From NCBI GenBank assembly GCA_934792625.1, contig CAKVON010000004.1:73601-137600 (forward strand): a DNA stretch of 64,000 nt, in the 5' to 3' direction. The DNA is from an uncultured Atopobiaceae bacterium. Lineage in GTDB: Bacteria > Actinomycetota > Coriobacteriia > Coriobacteriales > Atopobiaceae. Shown piece after piece: positions 36,225 to 44,846 of the stretch; the first letter of the stretch is position 1; every line of letters begins with the position of its first letter. The position numbers were made by a program, and so were the translations under genes. The notes under the pieces were generated by a model. The model was not told the DNA's origin and made no database searches. It saw only the letters and a program-made list of their open reading frames with translations.

Positions 36225-37349
36225 CTAGACCGGAATGCAGACAAGGTCGTGGGTCGACTGGGTGAACGCCGCAAAGCCACCCTCGGTCATGACGCCGAAG
36301 TCCTCCAGACGCACGCCGAACTTGCCAGGCAGGTAGATGCCCGGCTCGATGGTGACGACCGCGCCGACCGGGACGGGCTTGTCGTTGCGACGGTTGAAGT
36401 TGGGTTGCTCGTGGATCTCGAGGCCCACGCCGTGACCCAGGCCATGCTTGAAGTAGTCACCGTAACCGGCATCGGTGATGACCTTGACCGCAAGGTTGTG
36501 GATGTCGCTGCCGACGACACCGGGCTTTGCCGCGGCGGCGCAGGCCTCATGGGCCTCACGGACCACGTCGTAGACACGACGCTGCTCGTCGGAGGGCTGA
36601 CCAACGCAGACGGTGCGCGTCATGTCGGAGTGGTAGTCGTGGTAGCCCGCACCGTAGTCCATCACGATGAAGTCGCCCTCCGCCACGACCGTCTCGCCGG
36701 GCTGGGCATGCGGGTTGGCGCCGTTGGCGCCCGTGGCGACAATCGAGTCGAAGGACAGCGAGTCGGCGCCGTGCGACAGCATGTAGTTCTCGAGCTCGAC
36801 GCGAATCTCCTGCTCGGTCTGGCCGGGCCTGATAAAGCCGCACATGTGCTCGAAGGCGGCGTCGGTGACCTGCTGGGCGCGGCACATCAGCGCAATCTCC
36901 TCGGCATCCTTGACGCTGCGCAGCTCGCAGATGTCGCCGTGCATGCGCGGCAGCATGGCCGCAACCGAACGCTCGGCAAGCCTGACCTGCAACGCGTCGT
37001 AAAACGCAAGGTCACAGCTGTCCTCGATGGCAACGACACGCGAGCGGGTCTCGGCAACGCGGTCGGCGGCCCAGGCCTCGGCGTCGACGATGTCCTGGTC
37101 GATCTTCCAAGGCGTGTCGGAACCCATGCGCGTGAGGAAAGTGTTGTAGTAACGCGAGTCGGTGTGCAGCCACAGCCCGTCCGCGGTGACGAAGGCGGTG
37201 TGCGCGACCTCGTCGTCAAAGGTGCGCTCGGCACCGGTGAGCCAGCGCAGGTCGGGGTTGTTCCTCAGGATCGCGGCGTCGTAGCCCCTCTGGGCCATGA
37301 GCGCGCGAAGGCGCTCCACGCGCTCGATGCAGGCAGCGGTATCAGCCAT
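36225..37349 (-). CDS. M24 family Xaa-Pro peptidase
   Basis: A 374-residue dinuclear metallopeptidase of the PepQ/PepP type. The N-terminal creatinase-like domain contains GYDAAILRNNPDLRWLTG. The metal ligands are visible in FIVMDYGAGYHDYHSDMTRT (two Asp), HGLGHGVGLEIHE (His), TIEPGIYLPG (Glu) and VRLEDFG (Glu). It removes proline-linked residues from peptides. The ATG at 37349 follows AAAGGGGAACG. Its position next to aroB/efp is conserved in Actinomycetota (pepQ). Confidence 0.92.
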   Translation of the reverse strand: MADTAACIERVERLRALMAQRGYDAAILRNNPDLRWLTGAERTFDDEVAHTAFVTADGLWLHTDSRYYNTFLTRMGSDTPWKIDQDIVDAEAWAADRVAETRSRVVAIEDSCDLAFYDALQVRLAERSVAAMLPRMHGDICELRSVKDAEEIALMCRAQQVTDAAFEHMCGFIRPGQTEQEIRVELENYMLSHGADSLSFDSIVATGANGANPHAQPGETVVAEGDFIVMDYGAGYHDYHSDMTRTVCVGQPSDEQRRVYDVVREAHEACAAAAKPGVVGSDIHNLAVKVITDAGYGDYFKHGLGHGVGLEIHEQPNFNRRNDKPVPVGAVVTIEPGIYLPGKFGVRLEDFGVMTEGGFAAFTQSTHDLVCIPV

Positions 37350-37401
37350 GAATCGTTCCCCTTTCGGTGTCACGCGCGGGCGCCGCAAGCGACCCCGCGC
37401 A

Positions 37402-37408
37402 CTTCTCG
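37402..37408 (-). repeat. CGAGAAG motif copy 6
   Basis: Context TCTGT-CGAGAAG-TGC between the AroB-like gene and pepQ. Confidence 0.6.
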
Positions 37409-37464
37409 ACAGATGGTTTCTCTGCGGTTATGTGGTGATAAGGGCATTCGGCGCGAAGCCGGGA

Positions 37465-38670
37465 CTACTCCGCGTCCTCGCCGTCCGTGTCCTCGTACAA
37501 CAGCGCCTGGCGCGACTCGCACCAAGCGACGACATGCTCGGAGAGCATCGCGTCGTCGACGGCGGTGAGCCTCACGCGTCCGAAGTCCAGCGGCAGCGGC
37601 AGCAGGAAGCGGTTCGAGCGCTCGAAGCAGGCCGCGCGCAGGGCCGCGAGAAGCTCGCCGGGCTCGATGTCGCAGGCGACCTCGCCCAGGCCCAGGTCGT
37701 CGAGAAGGGCGTCCTGCGCGCGCACGAGGTCGATGTCGCCATTGCCCGTGGTCACGGCAACGCGCGAGGCAAAGCGCATACCCTCGGCCATAAGGACGCT
37801 GTCGGGCACGCCCTCGATAAGGCGGCCCATCGCACGCGTGAACACGCGGCCGTACTCGACGCCCTGACGCACCGCAAGCGAGTTCGAGTCGATGAGCGAG
37901 CCGCGGCACAGCGCGGTGTCCATGATCTGGTCGGACAGGGCGCACGCGTCATGGGCGAGAAGGGCGTCGACTCGCGATGCCAGGCGGCCGAACGCGTCGG
38001 AGTTGTCGCAGATGGCGGCCGAGACGCATATGGCGAGCGCGTCGGCGTACTGCTCGCCCACGAACATGTCGCAGGCCGCCAGGTCGCACAGGGCGAGCTC
38101 GGCGTGCGCGCGGGCGCTGACCATGCCACGCGAGCCGGACGGCATGTCCAGCGCCCGCGGGGTGACGATGCCCTCCACGCAGGCGAGCGCGTCGGTCGGC
38201 ACGACGCACAGTGGCATGCCGGCGCACCACAGGCCCGACGCATGGGTGGCCAGACTCACGACCTCGACGTCACCGGCTGCCACGAGCACGTCGTCGGCGG
38301 TGGCGCCGGCGGCGTCGAGCTCGGCCAGAAGCCCCATGAGCGAGTCGACGTCGCAGACGCCGCCCTCCCCTACCACGACCTCGGCCAGGCGGAAGCCGCC
38401 GTCGGCAACCTGGCATCGCAGCTCCTCGAGAAGGGCCTCGCCAAGCGACTCGCGCCTGACGAGCACGGCCAGGCGGGGCTTGCCCACCAGCATGCGCATC
38501 TCACGACCCATGTCGTGCAGGCTGCCGGCACCCACGCGCGTGTCGCACGTGGTGCCGCGAAGCGCGATGCGCTTGCGGGCGACCTCGGGCACGCGCGCCG
38601 CGCCGTCCCGGGGCGCGGTGGCAGGCTCGGCCGCGACCTCGGCGTCCTTCTCGATAGCGTCCTCGCTCAC
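37465..38670 (-). CDS. Degenerate 3-dehydroquinate synthase (AroB)-like protein, probable pseudoenzyme
   Basis: A 401-residue protein that aligns by position and fold with AroB: KPRLAVLVRRES (61-75), DDVLVAAGDVEVVSL where GGGVVGD is expected, and LCVVPTDALA where the VPTTLLA stretch is expected. The metal-binding HxxxH of AroB is replaced in VEYGRVFTRAMG (R275 and R279), the GGKT loop has become TPRALD, and the Glu ligand region reads DALAICVSAA. It is therefore unlikely to make dehydroquinate. It overlaps aroK by 4 bp (GTGA). Its locus matches actinobacterial aroK-aroB-pepQ-efp. The frame is intact, so a new role or slow decay are both possible. Confidence 0.7.
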   Translation of the reverse strand: MSEDAIEKDAEVAAEPATAPRDGAARVPEVARKRIALRGTTCDTRVGAGSLHDMGREMRMLVGKPRLAVLVRRESLGEALLEELRCQVADGGFRLAEVVVGEGGVCDVDSLMGLLAELDAAGATADDVLVAAGDVEVVSLATHASGLWCAGMPLCVVPTDALACVEGIVTPRALDMPSGSRGMVSARAHAELALCDLAACDMFVGEQYADALAICVSAAICDNSDAFGRLASRVDALLAHDACALSDQIMDTALCRGSLIDSNSLAVRQGVEYGRVFTRAMGRLIEGVPDSVLMAEGMRFASRVAVTTGNGDIDLVRAQDALLDDLGLGEVACDIEPGELLAALRAACFERSNRFLLPLPLDFGRVRLTAVDDAMLSEHVVAWCESRQALLYEDTDGEDAE

Positions 38671-39215
38671 AAAAGTCCCCTCTCCCAGAGCAGGCGGCCC
38701 GTCTCCTGGGCGACCTCCTCGAACGATTTGCCGGTGATGCCGACCGAGACGTCGGCGGCGCGCTCGTACAGCGGGCGGCGCCTTTCGTACAGGGCTGCGG
38801 CGTCCTCGATGCGTGCGAGGTCGGGGCGCTTCTCGAGGCTCTGGATCTGCCTCAGCGAGTCGTCCAGCAGTCCGTCGAGAAACACGACCGCCCCCATCTC
38901 GTGCATGAGGGTAAGGTTCTCGTCACGCTCGACGATGCCCCCGCCGCAGCTGACCAGCAGGCTCTTGCGACGGCGCAGGTCCCGCAGCACCTGGGTCTCG
39001 GCATCGCGAAACGCCGACTCGCCGCGCTGGGCGAAGACCTCGGCAACCGACTGGTGCAGCACGCGCTCGGCCATGCGGTCGGTGTCGACGTAGGGACGCC
39101 CGAACAGCCTGCCAAGGTTGCGCGCCACGGTTGATTTGCCCGCACCGAGGAAGCCCACGAAGAAGACGTGGTCACACCCCTCGTGCACGACGTATCCCGT
39201 AGCCTTGCCCGCCAA
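38667..39215 (-). CDS. aroK: Shikimate kinase
   Basis: A 182-residue P-loop kinase that phosphorylates shikimate. Motifs are intact: FFVGFLGAGKSTVARNLG (Walker A), PYVDTDRMAE, ESAFRDAET (substrate-binding Arg), VSCGGGIV and RRRPLYERAADV (lid and adenine-binding). The only well-supported start is a TTG at 39215 with AAAGGAC upstream. It is coupled to the AroB-like gene. The usual neighbours aroE and aroC are absent here. Confidence 0.92.
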   Translation of the reverse strand: MAGKATGYVVHEGCDHVFFVGFLGAGKSTVARNLGRLFGRPYVDTDRMAERVLHQSVAEVFAQRGESAFRDAETQVLRDLRRRKSLLVSCGGGIVERDENLTLMHEMGAVVFLDGLLDDSLRQIQSLEKRPDLARIEDAAALYERRRPLYERAADVSVGITGKSFEEVAQETGRLLWERGLL

Positions 39216-39282
39216 GTCATGTCCTTTGCGCCCGCGTCCTTCCCTATCCGTTCGATTCTAACACCCACCCGCGCGCCAACCC

Positions 39283-39762
39283 TCAGCCGACCGCTCCCGC
39301 GGCCCCCGTGCAGAGAAGTGCCGCCAGGCAGCAGGCGGACACCCACGGGCCCAGCGCAAAGTCCCGCTCGCCGTGGGCAAGCGCTACCAGCCCTCCCGCC
39401 GCCATGGCCATGGCGGCCGCGGGCAGCACCGCGGGGCCCAGCAGCACGGCCCATGCCGAGAGGTACTTGACGTCGCCCATCCCCATGCCCGCGACGCCCG
39501 TCGCCGCACGTCGCACGAGCTCAACGCCCGCAAGCGCCACCAGACACGCCGCCGCGCAGGCAACGCACGCGCCTGCGGGCGCAAGCCCCGCCGCCACGGC
39601 GCGCGTCAGCGGCAAGCGCGCGATCGCTTCGGGCGCCCATACGCGCATGGCCTGCACCGCAAGAGCGACGCAGGCCATGGCGGCTGACAGTTTGTTGGGT
39701 ATCGTTCGGTTCCTGTGGTCGGACAGCGCGACGAGCGTGGCTATCACGACCGACAAGATCAC
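39283..39762 (-). CDS. A24 family prepilin-peptidase-like protein
   Basis: A 159-residue membrane protein equal to the catalytic half of type IV prepilin peptidase. The two active-site aspartates are in LSDHRNRTIPNKL and GMGMGDVKYLSAW. Four to five hydrophobic segments are visible; the N-terminal cysteine/methylase domain of full PilD is missing. The GTG at 39762 overlaps the HAD gene by 4 bp with GGGGAGGACGG upstream. No pilin genes lie nearby; a similar lone A24 gene is found at this locus in mycobacteria. Confidence 0.82.
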   Translation of the reverse strand: MILSVVIATLVALSDHRNRTIPNKLSAAMACVALAVQAMRVWAPEAIARLPLTRAVAAGLAPAGACVACAAACLVALAGVELVRRAATGVAGMGMGDVKYLSAWAVLLGPAVLPAAAMAMAAGGLVALAHGERDFALGPWVSACCLAALLCTGAAGAVG

Positions 39763-40274
39763 TTGGACGGACCGTCCTCCCCCTCGAACGTGACGCCACG
39801 CAGGGCGAGGTTCTCGAACACGCGGAACAGCTGCGTGTAGAACAGGTCCACGCGCGACTGCGGGCGCACCAGGACCGTGGCACAGCCGGCGAGGTTTCCG
39901 GCGCCAAGGTCGGTAAAGACCTGGTCGCCGACCATGACGCACTCCTCGGGGGCGACGCCCATCAGGCGCATGGCGTGCCACAGCGCAAAGGGCGCGGGCT
40001 TCATGGCGTGGTCGACCTTGTCGACGCCCAGCTCGCGGGCACTCGCGGCAACCTGGTCGCCGTGGAAGTTGTTCGAGACGATGCAGACCTTGATGCCCAG
40101 CCCACGGGCACGGTCGAGCCACTCGACGCACTCGCGCGGCGCGACCTTGGTGTCACGCGGGACCAACGTGTTGTCGCGGTCGATCAGGATGCAGCGAACG
40201 CCCTTCTCGACAAGCTCGTCGAGGTCGATCAGGGGGACGCTTGCAACGTAACGGGTTGCCTTGAAGAGGGACAT
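39759..40274 (-). CDS. YqeG-type HAD IIIA phosphatase
   Basis: A 171-residue HAD-superfamily protein. Motif I is CILIDRDNTLVP (catalytic Asp pair), motif II VSNNFHGD, motif III KPAPFALWHAM and motif IV VGDQVFTDLGAGNLAG. Family members are putative phosphatases, with the mitochondrial relative dephosphorylating phosphatidylglycerophosphate; that activity is plausible but not shown here. It is translationally coupled to the A24 gene. Confidence 0.87.
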   Translation of the reverse strand: MSLFKATRYVASVPLIDLDELVEKGVRCILIDRDNTLVPRDTKVAPRECVEWLDRARGLGIKVCIVSNNFHGDQVAASARELGVDKVDHAMKPAPFALWHAMRLMGVAPEECVMVGDQVFTDLGAGNLAGCATVLVRPQSRVDLFYTQLFRVFENLALRGVTFEGEDGPSK

Positions 40275-40315
40275 CTCGCTCCTTGCGATGGGTGGGTGCC
40301 GGATTCGGTCGCTGC

Positions 40316-40322
40316 CGAGAAG
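40316..40322 (+). repeat. CGAGAAG motif copy 7
   Basis: Context GCTGC-CGAGAAG-GGC between mltG and the HAD gene. Confidence 0.6.
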
Positions 40323-40331
40323 GGCGGCGGG

Positions 40332-41633
40332 CTAGGACTGGTCTGCCTGGGCCTTCTTGATGGCGGCCTCGTGTTCCTCGTAGGTCTTCGAGAACGTGTG
40401 GTTGGAGTACGAACCGTTCTCGATGATGAGGAAGTAGTAGTAGTCGGTGTCGGACGGCGAGAGGGCAGCCTTGAGCGACTCGACGCTCGGGGTGCAGATG
40501 GGCGTCGGGGGCAGGCCCTTGTTGAGGTAGCTGTTGTACGGGCTTTCGGTCTTGAGGTCGTCGGCCGTGACCTCGCCTCCGGTGACGTAGCCCATGGTCG
40601 CGTCGCTCTGCAGCGCCATGTCCGCCTTGAGGCGGTTGTAGAAGACGGAGGACACGAGCGGACGGTCCTTCTCGGTAACTGCCTCGCGCTCGATGACCGA
40701 GGCGAGCGTCACGACCTGGTAGTCATTGAGCGCAACGCCGTACTTGGACTTGATGGCCGCCTCGCCCGAGGCAAAGTCCAGGCTCGCGACCTCGACCTTA
40801 TACTGGTCGAGCATCGCGCGGATCACGGAGTCGGCCGTGACCTGCTTGCCCGTGAAGTCGTAGGTCTTGGGGCACAGGTAGCCCTCGAGCGAGTCGTTGG
40901 CGGCATTCGCGAGAAAGTCGTAGTCGTCCTTGTAGTTGGACGCCTTGGCCTGCGCCAGAAAGTCGCTCGCGGAGATGCCGAGGGACTGCTCGACGACGGC
41001 AGCGGTCTTCTCGACGGTCAAGCCCTCCGCCACGACCAGGCGCGACTCGGAGGTGTTGGGGCCCGCCTGCAGCTGGCGCACGACCTCGGAGATGTCGGCA
41101 CCGGTGACAAACGAGTAGGTGCCCGCCTTGAGCTTGGACTCGGCCTTCTGGCGCGCGACCTCCTTGTAGAAGTCCTCCTTGGTCGTGATGACCCCGGCGT
41201 CCTTCAGCTTGGTGGCGAAGGCCTCGGCGCTCGAGCCCTCGGCGATGCTCACGGTGACCGCCTTGCCGGACGCGACCTGGGCGGGCTGCTCCGTCGGGGC
41301 GGTGAGATGGCGGACCAGCGCGACGGACCCCACGACCACCAGGACCACGGCCACGATGCCCAGAAGAACCGCGAGCTTGGGAATCCCCCGCTTACGCGAG
41401 GTCGCCGTGCGCGCTCCCGCCCTACGGCCGGTGGCCTTCGGGCGCGTCGCGCGCGTCACGTGGGCGGTACGGCTGGAAACGCCGCGGGTGGCGCCGGCAT
41501 GTCCCGACCGCACGCTGCTCGAGGACTTGGTACGACCCGCAGGCCGCTGGCGGGCGGTACCACGCCTTTGGGTGGGTTTGGGGTCGGCGCCACCGAAGTG
41601 GCCGCCGGCTCGCCTGGAGCCGTCTCGAGCCAT
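40332..41633 (-). CDS. mltG: Endolytic murein transglycosylase MltG
   Basis: A 433-residue membrane-anchored enzyme that cleaves nascent glycan strands. A long basic cytoplasmic N-terminus (1-85) leads into one transmembrane helix (about 88-110), a LysM-like segment, and the YceG domain with the catalytic Glu in VTLASVIEREAVTEKDRPLVSSVFYNRL and LPPTPICTPS near the end. Its ATG overlaps the ruvX stop (TGATG). The alaS-ruvX-mltG order is conserved. Confidence 0.94.
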   Translation of the reverse strand: MARDGSRRAGGHFGGADPKPTQRRGTARQRPAGRTKSSSSVRSGHAGATRGVSSRTAHVTRATRPKATGRRAGARTATSRKRGIPKLAVLLGIVAVVLVVVGSVALVRHLTAPTEQPAQVASGKAVTVSIAEGSSAEAFATKLKDAGVITTKEDFYKEVARQKAESKLKAGTYSFVTGADISEVVRQLQAGPNTSESRLVVAEGLTVEKTAAVVEQSLGISASDFLAQAKASNYKDDYDFLANAANDSLEGYLCPKTYDFTGKQVTADSVIRAMLDQYKVEVASLDFASGEAAIKSKYGVALNDYQVVTLASVIEREAVTEKDRPLVSSVFYNRLKADMALQSDATMGYVTGGEVTADDLKTESPYNSYLNKGLPPTPICTPSVESLKAALSPSDTDYYYFLIIENGSYSNHTFSKTYEEHEAAIKKAQADQS

Positions 41634-42055
41634 CAGGAGTTCCCTTCGCTTCTGGAGTCGAGCCACGCCTGAAGGAATAGCGAGGCGGCGATCATGTCAA
41701 CCTTGCCGCGCATGTTGCGCTCGCTCACGCCCTGCTCGCGCAGGATGCGCTTGGCCTCGGAGGAGGACAGGCGCTCGTCGGCGAACTCGACGGGGATGCC
41801 CAGGCGATCGCCCAGGTCGCGGGCTTGTGACATGAGCTTCTCGGCCTGCGGGCCATCCTCGCCGGACATGGTCATGGGCCGCCCGCACACAAGGACGTCG
41901 GGCTCGTAGTCCTCGATCACCAGGCGGAACGGCCTCGCGAGCGAGAGGACCTCGTTCGCGGGCAGCACCTTCACCGGTGAGGCGACGGTCCCGGTGGCAT
42001 CGCTCGCGGCGATGCCGACCCGGACCTCCCCTATGTCGAGCGCAAGGGCGCGCAT
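41633..42055 (-). CDS. ruvX: Pre-16S rRNA nuclease / Holliday-junction resolvase-like RuvX (YqgF)
   Basis: A 140-residue RNase H-fold protein. LALDIGEVRVGIAASD holds the first catalytic Asp; VLVCGRPMTMSGEDGPQA and FADERLSSSEA hold the others, and VDMIAASLFLQAWLD ends the domain. It matures the 5' end of 16S rRNA in the species tested. It lies 6 bp after alaS and shares a base with mltG. Confidence 0.93.
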   Translation of the reverse strand: MRALALDIGEVRVGIAASDATGTVASPVKVLPANEVLSLARPFRLVIEDYEPDVLVCGRPMTMSGEDGPQAEKLMSQARDLGDRLGIPVEFADERLSSSEAKRILREQGVSERNMRGKVDMIAASLFLQAWLDSRSEGNS

Positions 42056-42061
42056 CGTCGC

Positions 42062-44719
42062 CTAGGCCAGCATCGCGCGGGCGGCAGCCAGCGCGGCGTC
42101 GATGCCGGAGGCGTCCTTGCCGCCGGCCTGCGCCATGTTCGGGCGGCCACCGCCACGGCCGCCGACGTGTTCGGCGACGCTGCGGATGACGTCACCGGCA
42201 CCGAAGCCGGCGGCGACGGCGCCGTCGGTGGCGGCGGCGAGAAGGGCGACCTTGCCCTCGGGCGTGGTCGTGGCCAGGAAGCAGGCGACGTCGTTGCCGT
42301 CGGCCTTGTTGCGGATGGCATCCCAGGCCTCGCGCAGCTGACCGGCCTCGAGACCGTCCATGCGGGCGACGACGGCCTTGTAGCCGCTGCACTGGATGGC
42401 GGCGGCCATCGCGGTCTGAATCTTGTCGGAGGAGCCGCCCAGCAGCGCCTGCTTGAGCTTGGCCTCCATCTCGCGACCGGCGGCCTTGATGTCGGCGACG
42501 CGCTCGGCGGCGTCCTCGGGACGGCACTTGAGCTCGGAGGCGACATTCTGGAGAAGCTCGAGGCGCTCGTCGAGGTACTCGATGGCGCCCATAGAGGTCA
42601 CGGCCTCGATGCGACGGGCGTTGGAGCCGACGGAGCTCTCGGAGACGATCTTGAACAGGCCGAGGTCGGCGGTGTTGCGGGCGTGGGTGCCGCCGCACAG
42701 CTCGCGGCTGAACGGGGCATCGGACTCGCCGGTGGACACGACGCGGACGACGTCGCCGTACTTCTCGCCAAACAGGGCCACGGCGCCGGAGGCCTTGGCC
42801 TCGTCGATGCCCATGACACGGGTGACGATCGGCTCGGCGGCGAAGATCTCGGCGTTGACCAGGCCCTCGACGCGCTCGAGCTCGTCGGCGGTCATGGCCT
42901 CGAAGTGGGTGAAGTCGAAGCGCAGGCGATCGGGGCCGACGAAGGAGCCGGCCTGGCTCACGTGGTCGCCCAGGACCTGCTTGAGGGCGGCGTCCAGAAG
43001 GTGGGTCGCGGTGTGGTTGCGGCGAATGAGCTCGCGGCGACCGTGGTCGACCGTGGCACGAACGACGTCGCCGGCGTGCAGCTCGCCGGACTCGACGGTC
43101 GCGACGTGGGCGGTCAGGCCACCCTTGCCCTTGGTGTCGGTCACGCGCAGGGTCGCGCCGTCGCAGGCGATGGTGCCGGAGTCGCCGGTCTGGCCACCCA
43201 TCTCGGCGTAGAACGGGGTGCGGTCCAAAACGACGCTGACCTCGTCGCCGGCCTTGGCGGCCTGGGTCTCGGCATCGCCGGCGACGATGGCCTCGACCTT
43301 GCAGCCGCCGGTCTCGTCGGAGTCATAGCCGCAGAACTCGGTGGCGCCCAGACGGTCGGACAGGGAGGTCCACACGTCGTTGAAGTTGGACCAGGCGTCG
43401 CGGTTGGCGGCGGCGCGCGCACGCTCCTTCTGCTCGGTCATGCAGGCATCGAAGCCGGCCATGTCGACTCCATGGCCGGCGGCCTCGCAGATCTCGCGGG
43501 TGAGGTCGATGGGGAAACCGTAGGTATCGTGCAGCTTGAAGGCGACCTCGCCGCTGAGCTCGGCACCCTCTGCGAGCTTGGCGCACTCCGAGCCGAGCAT
43601 GGCCTCGCCGGCGTCGAGCGTGGTGCCGAAGCGCTCCTCCTCGGCGCGGACGATGCCCTGGATCAGCGAGCCCTGCTCGACGATCGCGGGATAGTTGTCG
43701 CCCATGAGGCGCGTGACCTCGTCGACGTAGTTGGAGAGGAAGGGGCCGGAGATGCCCATGAGGCGCGCGTGGTAGACGGCGCGACGAAGCAGGCGACGCA
43801 GGATGTAGCCGCGGCCCTCGTTGCCCGGCAGGATGCCGTCGCCGATCATGAACGTGACGGCGCGCGAGTGGTCGGCAAGGATGCGCAGGCTGCGGTCCTT
43901 GGCCTCGTCGGTGCCATAGGTGTGGCCGGACAGGCGCGAGCCCACGCCGATGAGCGACTGCAGCAGGTCGCCGTCATAGTTGGTGCCCCTGTGCTGCATG
44001 ATGGCCGCGATGCGCTCGAGGCCCATGCCGGTGTCGATGTTGCGGTGGGGCAGCTCGGGCATCGAGCCGTCCTCCTGGCGGTCGTACTGCGTGAAGACGA
44101 GGTTCCAGAACTCGAGGTAACGGTCGCAGTCACAACCGGGGGCGCAGTCGGGGCTGCCGCAGCCATACTCCTCGCCCTGGTCGAAGTAGATCTCGGAGCA
44201 GGGGCCGCAGGGGCCGGTGGGGCCGGCGGCCCAGAAGTTGTCCTCCTCGCCCAGGCGGGAGATGTGATCGTACTCGACGCCCTGGGCATGCCAAAGCTCG
44301 ATGGCCTCTTCGTCGTTCTCGAAGACGGTCATGTAGAGACGGTCCTTGGGAAGGCCAAGGTGCTCCTCGGAGGTGATGAACTCGTAGGCCCAGGCGATGG
44401 CGTCGGCCTTGGTGTAGCCACCGAAGCTGAAGTTGCCGAGCATCTCGAAGAAGGACAGGTGGCGCGCGTCACCGATGTTGTCGATGTCGTTGGTGCGCAG
44501 GCACTTCTGGCAGGAGCAGGCTCCGATCTCCTTCATGGTCTTGGAGCCCTGGTAGTACTCCTTGAACTGGTTCATGCCGGCGTTCGTCAGAAGCAGCGAC
44601 GGGTCGTCGGGCACCAGCGAGGAGGACGGGCAGAGCTTGCAGCCCTTGGCCTCGAAGAAGTTGAGGAAATCCCGGCGGATCTCGGCGGTGGTCATGGTCT
44701 TGTAATCGGACGTGCTCAT
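42062..44719 (-). CDS. alaS: Alanyl-tRNA synthetase
   Basis: An 885-residue class II synthetase with complete domain order: aminoacylation domain from EIRRDFLNFFEAKGC (class II motif 1 near LVPDDPSLLLTNAGMNQF), tRNA recognition domain, editing domain with RRNHTATHLLDAAL and the Zn-binding CGGTHARNT, and the C-terminal DHHA1 domain with GRGGGRPNMAQAGG. The ATG at 44719 has AGGGGAGA upstream. A perfect TATAAT lies 47 bp further upstream. No T-box leader is present. Confidence 0.98.
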   Translation of the reverse strand: MSTSDYKTMTTAEIRRDFLNFFEAKGCKLCPSSSLVPDDPSLLLTNAGMNQFKEYYQGSKTMKEIGACSCQKCLRTNDIDNIGDARHLSFFEMLGNFSFGGYTKADAIAWAYEFITSEEHLGLPKDRLYMTVFENDEEAIELWHAQGVEYDHISRLGEEDNFWAAGPTGPCGPCSEIYFDQGEEYGCGSPDCAPGCDCDRYLEFWNLVFTQYDRQEDGSMPELPHRNIDTGMGLERIAAIMQHRGTNYDGDLLQSLIGVGSRLSGHTYGTDEAKDRSLRILADHSRAVTFMIGDGILPGNEGRGYILRRLLRRAVYHARLMGISGPFLSNYVDEVTRLMGDNYPAIVEQGSLIQGIVRAEEERFGTTLDAGEAMLGSECAKLAEGAELSGEVAFKLHDTYGFPIDLTREICEAAGHGVDMAGFDACMTEQKERARAAANRDAWSNFNDVWTSLSDRLGATEFCGYDSDETGGCKVEAIVAGDAETQAAKAGDEVSVVLDRTPFYAEMGGQTGDSGTIACDGATLRVTDTKGKGGLTAHVATVESGELHAGDVVRATVDHGRRELIRRNHTATHLLDAALKQVLGDHVSQAGSFVGPDRLRFDFTHFEAMTADELERVEGLVNAEIFAAEPIVTRVMGIDEAKASGAVALFGEKYGDVVRVVSTGESDAPFSRELCGGTHARNTADLGLFKIVSESSVGSNARRIEAVTSMGAIEYLDERLELLQNVASELKCRPEDAAERVADIKAAGREMEAKLKQALLGGSSDKIQTAMAAAIQCSGYKAVVARMDGLEAGQLREAWDAIRNKADGNDVACFLATTTPEGKVALLAAATDGAVAAGFGAGDVIRSVAEHVGGRGGGRPNMAQAGGKDASGIDAALAAARAMLA

Positions 44720-44765
44720 ATGTCTCCCCTGCGTTCAGGTGCCAGTCTCTGCATACAAATCAAGG

Positions 44766-44771
44766 ATTATA
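44766..44771 (-). promoter_or_regulatory. -10 of alaS
   Basis: A perfect TATAAT on the minus strand; the -35 region is weak. Confidence 0.6.
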
Positions 44772-44777
44772 TCCTGA

Positions 44778-44810
44778 CGACGGCGCTTTCCCGTACCGGG
44801 GGCGCCGTCG
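44778..44810 (-). terminator. Hairpin between the AI-2E transporter gene and alaS
   Basis: A perfect 9-bp stem CGACGGCGC/GCGCCGTCG with inner CCCGTACCGGG pairing. No T-run follows; it overlaps the alaS promoter and may be a weak terminator. Confidence 0.5.
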
Positions 44811-44846
44811 CATCATTTCCGCATCTGTGGGTCGGTACCCGGTCGG

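Noticed and set aside
39283..39762. A type IV pilus locus suggested by the prepilin-peptidase-like gene.
   Set aside because: No pilin, assembly ATPase or secretin lies nearby; a lone A24 gene at this place is part of conserved actinobacterial synteny.
44720..44846. A T-box riboswitch before alaS.
   Set aside because: The leader is under 60 bases from the TATAAT promoter and has no specifier loop or T-box sequence.
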